A DNA stretch of 15,354 nt from an uncultured archaeon (GTDB lineage: Archaea > Nanobdellota > Nanobdellia > Pacearchaeales > GW2011-AR1): positions 1 through 15,354 of the forward strand of contig CALJLT010000018.1 of assembly GCA_937982425.1 (NCBI GenBank), written 5' to 3'. The position numbers and the translations under genes were made by a program. Positions 1 to 6,623 of this stretch are shown here, in pieces (within the stretch, counting starts at the first letter, position 1; the number at the start of each line of letters is the position of its first letter). The notes beneath the pieces were generated by a model. It was not told the DNA's origin, ran no database searches, and saw nothing but the letters and a program-made list of their open reading frames with translations.

Positions 1-43
1 ACCGAGATCTACACTCTTTCCCTACACGACGCTCTTCCGATCT
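1..43 (+). other. Illumina sequencing adapter (not genomic)
   Basis: The first 43 bases match the 3' part of the Illumina TruSeq universal (P5-side) adapter, ending in the familiar GCTCTTCCGATCT. The same 43 bases occur in reverse complement at the other end of the window. Natural sequence starts at 44. Any reading frame or repeat that includes these bases should be ignored. Confidence 0.98.
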
Positions 44-45
44 TA

Positions 46-1362
46 AATGATTTATTTGACTTATGGGAAAATTATAATTATAGAGAAATTTTAGATTCTA
101 AGATTTTTGAAGAAATTTCTAAAACGAAGCAAAATCTTTCTTTAACAAATTCTAACCTTAGTTTAATTTTGCAAGATTACAATTTATTTGTTTCAAACTT
201 GGAAAAAATTTATGAAGAGTTGATTTCTTTATCTAATGAAGAAAATATTAGCTTAGAAAATTACAATGAAATTGAAAAAACGATTAATGAATATAACTCC
301 TTAGATGAAAACTCAACTAAAATTTTTGAATTAAATTCATCTTTGAATTATTCTAAAGAAATTTTGTCTAGAATAGAAATTATTCTTGGCTCTTTAAATA
401 AAACATTTACTCAAACTTATGTTTATTCCAATTTTTCTTCTCCAAAAATATCTAAAATAATTAAACCAGTTATACAAGTAAATGAATTTATTTTAGAATT
501 TCCTAAGCAGGAAGAAATTTGTTGCTATTCTGGGGTTTGTGAAGTTTGCTGTGATGATTCTTGCAAGAATAATGAATCCCTTTATCCTATAATTTTGGTC
601 CACGGGCACTCTTTTAATGAAAAAATTTCTGCTGATGCAAGATTAAGTGACTTTGATGAGATTAAGGATAGATTATTTGAAGAAGGGATTATTGATGGAG
701 GTTATCTTTTTGTAGATTATTTAGAAAATCCTGAAGTTTTTTCAAAAGTCAGAAAAAGAATGGTTTTCTCAATTAGTTATTATTTTGATATTTACAAAAA
801 TGAAGAGGGGATTTTTCACTTTCAATCCAAAGCTGAAAGTTTAGACACTTATGCTATAAGACTAAATGATATAATTAAAAATATTCAACTCATGACAAAT
901 AGAGAAAAAGTTAATATTGTTTCCCATAGTATGGGGGGATTAGTTTCAAGAAATTATCTTCAAACTTTTGGAGAGGGAGATACAAATAAACTTATTATGA
1001 TTGGGACTCCTAATAATGGAATTGGAGGTTATATTAAACAGGCTTGTCCTATTTTTGGGGCAGACATTCATTGTGAAATGATGGATGAAGAAAGTTCATT
1101 TATAAAAAAACTTAATGGAGGAGAAATACCTAAAATAAATGTTTCCGTTATAAGTGGAATAGGTTGCAACACTGATGGCGAAGACGGGGATGGCATTGTC
1201 ACAAATAGAAGTGTTTTTTTGCCTTGGGCAAAAATGTATTATGTTCCAGGAAATTGTAGCGGGGTTAGATTCTTCCATATTGAGATGAGGGAAGTTAGCA
1301 AATATCCCGAAATTTATGAGATAATTAAATCTGAATTAAACTTAAATGAGGAAAAAATTTAA
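46..1362 (+). CDS. Alpha/beta-hydrolase (lipase/PGAP1-like), 5'-partial
   Basis: The frame is open from the first genomic bases, so the true N-terminus lies outside the fragment; a TTG at 169 is only an internal codon. The first roughly 150 visible residues are polar and helix-rich. A cysteine cluster follows (CC, C, CC, C within 15 residues, nt 520-564). The hydrolase domain then begins with the strand/turn ILVHGHSF. The nucleophile elbow is SHSMGG, with Ser encoded at 928-930. A GEDGDG stretch supplies candidate acid residues and FFHIE the candidate catalytic His near the C-terminus. PNNG after the elbow is typical of lipases of the PGAP1/lecithin-acyltransferase type. The substrate cannot be told from sequence. 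The cysteine cluster suggests disulphides in an extracytoplasmic protein, or metal binding; no signal peptide can be judged because the start is missing. A 58-residue membrane protein follows 13 nt downstream. Confidence 0.85.
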   Translation, partial: NDLFDLWENYNYREILDSKIFEEISKTKQNLSLTNSNLSLILQDYNLFVSNLEKIYEELISLSNEENISLENYNEIEKTINEYNSLDENSTKIFELNSSLNYSKEILSRIEIILGSLNKTFTQTYVYSNFSSPKISKIIKPVIQVNEFILEFPKQEEICCYSGVCEVCCDDSCKNNESLYPIILVHGHSFNEKISADARLSDFDEIKDRLFEEGIIDGGYLFVDYLENPEVFSKVRKRMVFSISYYFDIYKNEEGIFHFQSKAESLDTYAIRLNDIIKNIQLMTNREKVNIVSHSMGGLVSRNYLQTFGEGDTNKLIMIGTPNNGIGGYIKQACPIFGADIHCEMMDEESSFIKKLNGGEIPKINVSVISGIGCNTDGEDGDGIVTNRSVFLPWAKMYYVPGNCSGVRFFHIEMREVSKYPEIYEIIKSELNLNEEKI

Positions 1363-1375
1363 TTTTATTTAAAAA

Positions 1376-1552
1376 ATGAAAAAGAGAAAAAGAGAGAAAA
1401 AATATTTTATTGATTACTTTATTTTAATACTGGTTATTTTATTTTCAATAATTGGGGGAATTTTTGGGTCTTTTTTGGTAGGAGCTATTTTTGGGGTAGG
1501 AGTTGGATTTTTGGTTAAAGGAATTTTAAAAATAAAAAGATCCGAAATTTGA
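1376..1552 (+). CDS. Small two-helix membrane protein, unknown function
   Basis: This 58-residue ORF starts with ATG and ends with TGA. The N-terminus is strongly basic (MKKRKREKK), followed by two hydrophobic segments: residues about 11-30, rich in Ile/Leu/Phe, and about 31-50, rich in Gly and Val with small-residue spacing (glycine-zipper-like). The C-terminus is again basic (KIKRSEI). This suggests a hairpin in the membrane with both ends in the cytoplasm by the positive-inside rule. It lies 13 nt after the hydrolase gene and has no obvious ribosome site or promoter of its own, so it is probably co-transcribed with it. No family is recognised. Its coding status rests on the coherent amphipathic layout and codon use. 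Confidence 0.6.
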   Translation: MKKRKREKKYFIDYFILILVILFSIIGGIFGSFLVGAIFGVGVGFLVKGILKIKRSEI

Positions 1553-1570
1553 TAAATTTTCATTTAATAG

Positions 1571-1587
1571 TTAGTTTTTTAAACTAA
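1571..1587 (+). promoter_or_regulatory. Candidate tRNA promoter TATA region / AT hairpin
   Basis: TTAGTTT and AAACTAA form a perfect 7-bp inverted repeat around TTT. The central TTTTTTAAA could act as a TATA box for the tRNA gene about 40 nt downstream, giving a short 5' leader removed by RNase P. It could equally be a termination or structural element after the small ORF. Evidence is positional only. Confidence 0.35.
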
Positions 1588-1621
1588 ATTTTGCAAGTAG
1601 TTCTATTGGATTTTTAAATAA

Positions 1622-1694
1622 GCCCCGATAGTACAGAGGCCAAGTATGCCGCCCTTTCACGGCGGTGACCCGGGTTCGAATCCCGGTCGGGGCG
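1622..1694 (+). tRNA. tRNA-Glu (UUC)
   Basis: A complete cloverleaf folds by eye. The acceptor stem GCCCCGA pairs perfectly with TCGGGGC (1687-1693). The D stem GTAC/GTAT has one G-T pair. The anticodon stem CCGCC/GGCGG is perfect, with loop CTTTCAC and anticodon TTC at 1656-1658. The variable loop has 4 nt, and the T arm is CCGGG-TTCGAAT-CCCGG. The discriminator base is G, no CCA is encoded and there is no intron. The GC-rich gene stands out in the A+T-rich surroundings. Its last 14 bases plus the next 7 are repeated exactly at 15107-15127, making this gene the apparent integration target of the cassettes downstream; the gene itself remains intact. Confidence 0.97.
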
Positions 1695-1701
1695 TTAGGA
1701 A
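1681..1701 (+). repeat. Left attachment site core (attL), 21-bp direct repeat
   Basis: These are the last 14 bases of tRNA-Glu (from the end of the T loop through the discriminator) plus the next 7 bases. The segment is identical over 21 bp to 15107-15127; flanking bases differ on both sides (A versus C before, A versus T after). A 21-bp exact match at this spacing is far beyond chance in 15 kb. Preservation of the whole tRNA at this side is what is expected when an element carries its own copy of the tRNA 3' end. Confidence 0.88.
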
Positions 1702-1715
1702 ATGAAATGGGGTTT
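1701..1715 (-). repeat. Inverted copy of the cassette-end motif
   Basis: On the minus strand these 15 bases read AAACCCCATTTCATT, identical to 9772-9786 and 15085-15099 on the plus strand. A partial GAATAT match continues the similarity to 1723. The motif thus faces the core from both sides of the element, like symmetric recombinase arm sites or terminal inverted repeats just inside the attachment cores. Confidence 0.8.
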
Positions 1716-1847
1716 CCATATTCTTTTAAAGTTCAGATTAATTAGTATTATATGAAGATAGAACGGTTAGCGTTAAGTCTTTGATTAAGATTAATAATTC
1801 TGGGGAAGTTATAAGAATTTAGATTAAGTAATTATATAATAGTAACA

Positions 1848-1855
1848 TTTATAAA
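1848..1855 (+). promoter_or_regulatory. Archaeal TATA box for the first glycosyltransferase operon
   Basis: TTTATAAA begins 29 nt ahead of the ATG at 1877 and follows an A-rich BRE-like stretch. The usual archaeal TATA-to-start distance would put transcription initiation at or next to the ATG, giving a leaderless mRNA. The same 29-nt spacing recurs at other gene starts in the window. Confidence 0.65.
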
Positions 1856-1876
1856 TTTTAAATAATAATAATTTTT

Positions 1877-2800
1877 ATGGGAAAATCTCCTGTTCTAAGT
1901 GTAGTATTTCCAGTTTATGGCTCTTTTGATATTAATCGAGCAGTTATCTCTGTCAAATCAGCACTAAATCAAAAAGAAGTTAATCATGAAGTAATTGTTT
2001 CTGAACAAGGAGAATTAAAAAGGTTTCCAGATATTCCTGGAGTGAAATATGTTTTTCATTATCATAAACCTAGAAAAAATTTAAGTGATTTTAATCCTGG
2101 ACATGTTCGTAATCTTGCTGTTGCTCAGGCAAGAGGAGAATATCTTTATACTAATGATGCTGATATAGTTTTTTTAGATTCATCATATTTGGCAAAATCT
2201 TTAGAAGCGATCTCAAAATTTCCTGAGGAGGCATTTTATAGACCTTTTATGAGGAGATTACCTTTGGATGAATTTAATGAATTTGAAAAAAGAATTACTA
2301 AAAAAGGCATTGAGGAGACTATAGCTTCATTAGATTTATCTCAAGATTATCTTGCAACTGTTAATGGAAAGAAGAGAAAGATAAGAGTTTTTGAAAAAAA
2401 AAGTATTTATCCAAAAACTTTTACTGCCTTTGAAGATGATTTTCAAACTTATATAGGAGATGAATCCTTTCAAGGTCGTGAACCTATGTTTTGGAATGAA
2501 AATAGGCATTGTGGAGGTAATTTAATTCGTATGAAGCACTTTAAAAATTTAGGGGGGTATTCAGAAGAATTTGTCAATTGGGGTTGTGAAGATTCGGACT
2601 TGCAATGGAAATTGAATGAAATTTATGATTTAGGATTTTTTCCAGAAAGTTTTGAAGTATTGCATCTTGACCATCCAAAGAGTTATTTTTCTCCTGAGAT
2701 GTGGAAGAGAAATGAAGAAATTAGTTCAAGAAGAGTAAGGCAAGGAGTTCAAAAGGCAATTGAAATAGATAGGAGGAATAAATTATGGGAGAAAAAGTAA
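1877..2800 (+). CDS. GT2-type (GT-A) glycosyltransferase with galactosyltransferase-like C-terminal motif
   Basis: The 307-residue protein opens with LSVVFPVYG, the usual first strand of a GT-A nucleotide-sugar-binding domain. NPGHVRNLAV and the DxD motif D94-A-D96 (metal and sugar-nucleotide binding) follow. HCGGNLIRMKHF leads into GGYSEEF-NWGCEDSD (residues 227-241), the C-terminal signature of galactosyl/N-acetylgalactosaminyltransferase-like enzymes, where the acidic ED pair is catalytically important. No membrane segment is evident, so it is probably cytoplasmic or peripheral. It is first in an operon with a leaderless promoter. Its last 16 nt overlap the next gene, which encodes a diverged paralogue with the same layout. 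Donor and acceptor sugars cannot be predicted. Confidence 0.88.
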   Translation: MGKSPVLSVVFPVYGSFDINRAVISVKSALNQKEVNHEVIVSEQGELKRFPDIPGVKYVFHYHKPRKNLSDFNPGHVRNLAVAQARGEYLYTNDADIVFLDSSYLAKSLEAISKFPEEAFYRPFMRRLPLDEFNEFEKRITKKGIEETIASLDLSQDYLATVNGKKRKIRVFEKKSIYPKTFTAFEDDFQTYIGDESFQGREPMFWNENRHCGGNLIRMKHFKNLGGYSEEFVNWGCEDSDLQWKLNEIYDLGFFPESFEVLHLDHPKSYFSPEMWKRNEEISSRRVRQGVQKAIEIDRRNKLWEKK

Positions 2801-3702
2801 GTGTGGTTATCCCTTTTTATGGAAAAGCTCAATCAAGACATTTGAATTTAGCTGTAGAATCAATATTGTCTCAAAAGAATGTTGATGTTGATTTGGTTTT
2901 AGCGGGAATAAATACTTCAACTAAAATAAATAGTCTTGATGATCTTGTACGACACCCTAATGAACAAATTCCAGAATGTGTAAAAATGGGAGAGATTATA
3001 AATAATGGATTAAAAAATATAAGTGGAGATTTTGTATATGTTACAGATGCAGATATATTATTACTAAATTCTAATTATTTAAAACAATTAATTGAATATT
3101 CAAATAGAGGTAAAGTTGCACTTAAAAGACCTCCAATGAGGAGATTAATGGTGGAAGATTTTAATTGGTTCTACTCTATGGCTCAATCAAAAGGTTTAGA
3201 TTATTCTATGGGTCAATTTGATTTCTCAGATGAGTATATTGTGAAACCTACTGGAGCATTTAGGCCTATGAGGAAATTCTCAAAATTTGAAAATGGTAGA
3301 GGAAAAATATTCCTTGTGTCTGAAAATGATTTTCAAGAATATGTTTCTGATGATGGAAATAAAGGAAATGAACCCAAGTATTTTAATCAAGATAGGCATT
3401 GTGGAGGGGTGTTTGCGTTAAGTGATTCTTTTAGAAAGGTAGGAGGTTATCATGAAGGATTCATTAGTTGGGGGGTGTGGGATGCTGATGTTCAGTGGAA
3501 ATTGGAAAATGAAATTGGGATGAACCTTATCCCTAATGAACCTAATTATGAAGTAGTTCATCTTGATCATGATAAGGGTTATTTTTCTAAAACAAAATGG
3601 GAATGTGATCGAAAGTTACAGCTTGAAAGAAGAAAAAAAGGATTTAGAAAATGTGTGAAAGAAGATGTTGAAGTTTTTTTAGGAGGCTATAATGAAAGAT
3701 AA
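2785..3702 (+). CDS. GT2-type glycosyltransferase, tandem paralogue of the preceding gene
   Basis: The 305-residue protein shares the block order of its upstream neighbour: VSVVIPFYG at the N-terminus, DxD as D88-A-D90, NDFQEYVSDD, DRHCGGVF and GGYHEGF-SWG. In the last block the upstream ED pair reads W232-D233 (SWGVWDADVQWKL), so one acidic residue is replaced by Trp. The pair therefore looks like a tandem duplication that diverged in acceptor or donor use, or in catalysis. An AGGAGG ribosome site at 2771-2776, 8 nt ahead of the ATG, lies inside the end of the upstream gene and supports this start and coupled translation. Confidence 0.86.
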   Translation: MGEKVSVVIPFYGKAQSRHLNLAVESILSQKNVDVDLVLAGINTSTKINSLDDLVRHPNEQIPECVKMGEIINNGLKNISGDFVYVTDADILLLNSNYLKQLIEYSNRGKVALKRPPMRRLMVEDFNWFYSMAQSKGLDYSMGQFDFSDEYIVKPTGAFRPMRKFSKFENGRGKIFLVSENDFQEYVSDDGNKGNEPKYFNQDRHCGGVFALSDSFRKVGGYHEGFISWGVWDADVQWKLENEIGMNLIPNEPNYEVVHLDHDKGYFSKTKWECDRKLQLERRKKGFRKCVKEDVEVFLGGYNER

Positions 3703-4615
3703 TTTAAAGAGAGTTAATATCGAGATCACAAGTAAATGTAATTATGTTTGTTCTGGTTGTCCCACTCATAATCTTTTAAGAGGAAAAGGTTCAATAAATT
3801 CAGATTTGTTTAGAAATATATTTGATGAAATTGGAAATAATGTTGAAAGGATATTTTTATGGAATTATGGGGAACCTTTGTTACATCCAAATGTATCCGA
3901 ATTAATAAGATATGGAGAGAATTTTTCAGCTAAAAAAGTATTAAGTTCTAATGGATGGAAACTTGATGATTTAGAAGATATTCAATCATTAACTAAATTA
4001 GATGAATTAATAATTTCAATCAACGGTTTTACTCAAGAAGTATATTCTCAACATCAGAAAAATGGAAGTTTAAAAAAAGTAGTTAGAGGGTTGGAAAGAA
4101 TTGCACCCCTTATGGCTGATTCAAAAACAAGATATATTTTACAGACTGTTGCACATAAAGGCAATTTAAATGAAATTCCTCTTGCAGAAACATTTGCTAA
4201 AAAATATAAATTTGATATGCTTGTTGTAAAATCATTTAATGTGATGGATAGAAATCAAGAAACGTTTGATAAATTCGTTCCTTTAGGAACTGAATTTTCG
4301 AGATATAAAAATGGGTTAAATGATTTTACAAAGAAACATAATCATGGAATCTCTCCTTGTGAAGAAGCAATAGTGATTAATTGGGATGGTTCAGTAAACC
4401 CTTGTTGTTGGGATTATTTTGGGGAACATAATTTTGGAAATGTCAAAGATAGGGGGGTTTATGCTATTTGGAATTATATTTCTTATTATCAACATAGGAA
4501 TAATATTAAGAATAATAAATTTTTAAAAATTTGCGTTGATTGTGCAAACAGTAAAACAGTTTCAACAATTTCATTAACGGATAAGGGAGGGGATGATGTC
4601 AAGAAAAGTATTTAA
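3692..4615 (+). CDS. Radical SAM protein with SPASM-type C-terminal cluster domain
   Basis: The 307-residue protein has the radical SAM motif near its start, C16-x3-C20-x2-C23 (CNYVCSGC), which binds the 4Fe-4S cluster that cleaves S-adenosylmethionine. WNYGEPLLHP is the usual GEP motif for SAM binding. The C-terminal part has C223, the pair C238-C239 in NPCCW, and C281-x2-C284, typical of SPASM auxiliary iron-sulphur domains. Relatives modify peptides or small molecules, including carbohydrates; the substrate here is unknown. An AGGAGG site at 3681-3686 precedes the ATG, and the gene overlaps both neighbours, showing tight co-translation with the glycosyltransferases and the kinase-like protein. 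No precursor peptide gene is visible nearby. Confidence 0.86.
   Translation: MKDNLKRVNIEITSKCNYVCSGCPTHNLLRGKGSINSDLFRNIFDEIGNNVERIFLWNYGEPLLHPNVSELIRYGENFSAKKVLSSNGWKLDDLEDIQSLTKLDELIISINGFTQEVYSQHQKNGSLKKVVRGLERIAPLMADSKTRYILQTVAHKGNLNEIPLAETFAKKYKFDMLVVKSFNVMDRNQETFDKFVPLGTEFSRYKNGLNDFTKKHNHGISPCEEAIVINWDGSVNPCCWDYFGEHNFGNVKDRGVYAIWNYISYYQHRNNIKNNKFLKICVDCANSKTVSTISLTDKGGDDVKKSI
4585..4592 (+). promoter_or_regulatory. Ribosome binding site that decides the kinase-like start
   Basis: GGGAGGGG lies directly before two tandem ATG codons (4593 and 4596). The GGAGG core at 4586-4590 leaves only 2 nt to the first ATG but 5 nt to the second, so 4596 is the better start. Confidence 0.6.
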
Positions 4616-5615
4616 TTATTGTGGAATTTCAAATATTGAAATTAATGCTCCTACAAATTTGCTTGAAAGGCTTGCTGAAAATCTTGAAGGAGAGATAGAT
4701 TATGTAAAAGATTCTGATTGCAATATTTCCATTTATCAACCTGAGAAACTTGAAGAAATTATAAAGGATAAAAATTTTGATTATTTGACTATTAATCAGG
4801 TTGGAACTAAAAAAGAACCTTCTATAAAATATACAAGGTATAATACTCAGGTTAGGACAATACATCAAAAGTCTTTAACTGAATATTTTGTTGATTCAAG
4901 AATTAAATTAGATGAATCTGCAGGTTTAATCTGTGTTAGAAATTACTTAAGTAATCATCCTGAATTATTTGATTTACCTCTTTTACATGCTTCTTTAGTG
5001 AATTATGAAAGTAAGGGTATATTAATTGCTGGCAATTCACGTCAAGGTAAAACTACTTCAATGGTTTATATGTTAGAAGATTTAGGAGCTGTTTTTGTTG
5101 GAGATGAAAATATCATTTTAGATTTAAAGAATGGCAAACCGAAAGGGTTATATGTTCCTAGAACTCCTCGTGCAAGATTTTCAACCATCGCTCAATCTGG
5201 ACTTTCAAAAGTTTTAGAGAATCTTGAATTGACAAATGCTACTCAATATATAGATTCAGATGCAATAGAAAAAATTATTTCTTCTAAAAGTTTTCATGTT
5301 GATGCTGGAATGGCTTTTTCAAGAAATTCTTTTTGCGATTTACTTGGAACAAAATCCCAAGAAATTTCAAACATTGATTTGATTTTATTTCCAAGATATG
5401 TTGAAGAAAATTCTTTTAGAGTTAGGAATTTGGGGCTTGAAGAGGGGGTAAAAAGATTATCGGAGATAGGACTAATGAGAAAATCAGAAATTTGTCCAAA
5501 AGAACTTACTGAAATTCAATTAATTTTAGATAAAGAAAAATTTAAGGGAATTGATTTTCTGGAATTATCTTTTTCAGATATTCAAGGTTTGCGTAGAGGG
5601 GGCTTTAGAATATGA
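4596..5615 (+). CDS. HPr kinase/SerK-like P-loop kinase
   Basis: The protein has 339 residues from the preferred second ATG. The C-terminal two thirds resembles the HPr kinase fold: LPLLHASLV (His about residue 131, corresponding to the HPr kinase His before the P-loop), then GILIAGNSRQGKTT (Walker A, about 146-153), then FVGDENIIL, matching the DD motif after the P-loop with one Asp changed to Glu. The N-terminal about 120 residues are not recognised. HprK-related proteins occur outside sugar-uptake control, phosphorylating serine, peptides or other small substrates. Position between a radical SAM/SPASM gene and a glycosyltransferase suggests phosphorylation of a biosynthetic intermediate or peptide rather than HPr. 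It shares an ATGA overlap with the next gene. Confidence 0.78.
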   Translation: MSRKVFNYCGISNIEINAPTNLLERLAENLEGEIDYVKDSDCNISIYQPEKLEEIIKDKNFDYLTINQVGTKKEPSIKYTRYNTQVRTIHQKSLTEYFVDSRIKLDESAGLICVRNYLSNHPELFDLPLLHASLVNYESKGILIAGNSRQGKTTSMVYMLEDLGAVFVGDENIILDLKNGKPKGLYVPRTPRARFSTIAQSGLSKVLENLELTNATQYIDSDAIEKIISSKSFHVDAGMAFSRNSFCDLLGTKSQEISNIDLILFPRYVEENSFRVRNLGLEEGVKRLSEIGLMRKSEICPKELTEIQLILDKEKFKGIDFLELSFSDIQGLRRGGFRI

Positions 5616-6601
5616 GTAATATTCCAATAGGTTATTACACCATGAGAATTTTAAAGAAGCCGGAAGGAAAAAATAAAGGAGCAATAATTTTATCACAAGT
5701 AGATCGCGTTGTTAAACAATTTCCTTTTGTAAAAGACAAGTTTTATATTATTGAAAGGAGAGGCTGGAGAGGTTTAAATGAATCACATTATGCAGATATT
5801 AAATTGGTGGAAGATTTATCCTTGTGGAAACAAACATTGAAACAATTTTCAAAGAGTATTTGTTTAGATATTGGTCCAGCGGATTTTGTTGACACATCTG
5901 AATTTAGGCCTTTAGATATACCAAAAAGATATGATGCAATACAAATATCTCATTGGTCTGATTTTAAAAGACCTGAATTATTGGTAAAGGCTGCAAGTTT
6001 AATACCTAATAGAAGATTTTTAAAATTAGGTCATTTTGAAAGAGGGGGTTTATTGGAAGAACGTCGATATAGGGATTCGATAATTAGTTTGTCAAAAGAA
6101 TTAGGTGCCGATATTATTTTTCCTTATTCAAACGCCGAGAGCAATAATGACTTTCCCCGTAATAAAGGGCAGATGAACTTATACTTTAATCAATCAAGAA
6201 TAGGTATTTTAACAACAAAAGTAGAAGGAATTAATAGATTTAAAATGGAATGTCTATCTTCAGGAATTCCTGTTCTTATACCTAAAGATACTAGTTATCC
6301 TACAAAAAAACACATCAATTCAGAAACTGGAGCAGAATTTGAACCAACTCCTCAAGGATTAGTCAAGACTATTGAATACGTGTTGAATAATTTAGATAAA
6401 TATAATCCTAGAAGTTACATTGAAAGAACAACGGGTAAACCAATCGCAATATCTAAATTGAAGGGTGCTCTTGAAAAAGTTTGTGAAAGAGATTGTGCTC
6501 CTTATTTTTTTGATGAAATAGATTGGGACGGAAGAAATCAAAGTTTAGTTTGGGGAGAAGATGTTTTTAGAGAATTGAAGGAGTATGAAACAAATTTATA
6601 A
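5612..6601 (+). CDS. GT-B glycosyltransferase (GT4-like)
   Basis: The protein has 329 residues. The C-terminal half carries the GT4-type E-x7-E motif (E205 to E213 in KVEGINRFKMECLSSGIPV), followed by LIPKDTSYP, typical of the nucleotide-sugar-binding domain of GT-B enzymes. The middle has RFLKLGHFERGG, plausible for the start of the second Rossmann domain. The N-terminal acceptor domain is not recognisable to a specific family. It begins with an ATGA overlap to the kinase-like gene and has a purine-rich stretch (AGAGGGGG) upstream. It is the last gene of the first transcription unit: its stop codon lies within the TATA box proposed for the next unit. Confidence 0.75.
   Translation: MSNIPIGYYTMRILKKPEGKNKGAIILSQVDRVVKQFPFVKDKFYIIERRGWRGLNESHYADIKLVEDLSLWKQTLKQFSKSICLDIGPADFVDTSEFRPLDIPKRYDAIQISHWSDFKRPELLVKAASLIPNRRFLKLGHFERGGLLEERRYRDSIISLSKELGADIIFPYSNAESNNDFPRNKGQMNLYFNQSRIGILTTKVEGINRFKMECLSSGIPVLIPKDTSYPTKKHINSETGAEFEPTPQGLVKTIEYVLNNLDKYNPRSYIERTTGKPIAISKLKGALEKVCERDCAPYFFDEIDWDGRNQSLVWGEDVFRELKEYETNL
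6595..6601 (+). promoter_or_regulatory. TATA box for the second cassette-A transcription unit
   Basis: TTTATAA overlaps the upstream stop codon and starts exactly 29 nt before the ATG at 6624, the same spacing seen at 1877, 9871, 14158 and the minus-strand gene at 14075. It predicts an internal leaderless promoter. The gene at 6624 has no ribosome site, which fits. Confidence 0.6.
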
Positions 6602-6623
6602 GTTATGTTTACTTTAATAGAAA

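Noticed and set aside
169..171. TTG start codon for the hydrolase
   Set aside because: The same frame is open without stops back to the first genomic base, so this is internal to a 5'-truncated gene.
1724..1876. A short precursor-peptide gene upstream of the radical SAM operon
   Set aside because: Only a 10-codon ATG frame is visible, and the proposed promoter starts transcription at the first glycosyltransferase, downstream of it.
4629..4868. Minus-strand reading frame inside the kinase-like gene
   Set aside because: It lies wholly antisense to a well-supported coding sequence and has Ile/Phe/Asn-rich shadow composition.
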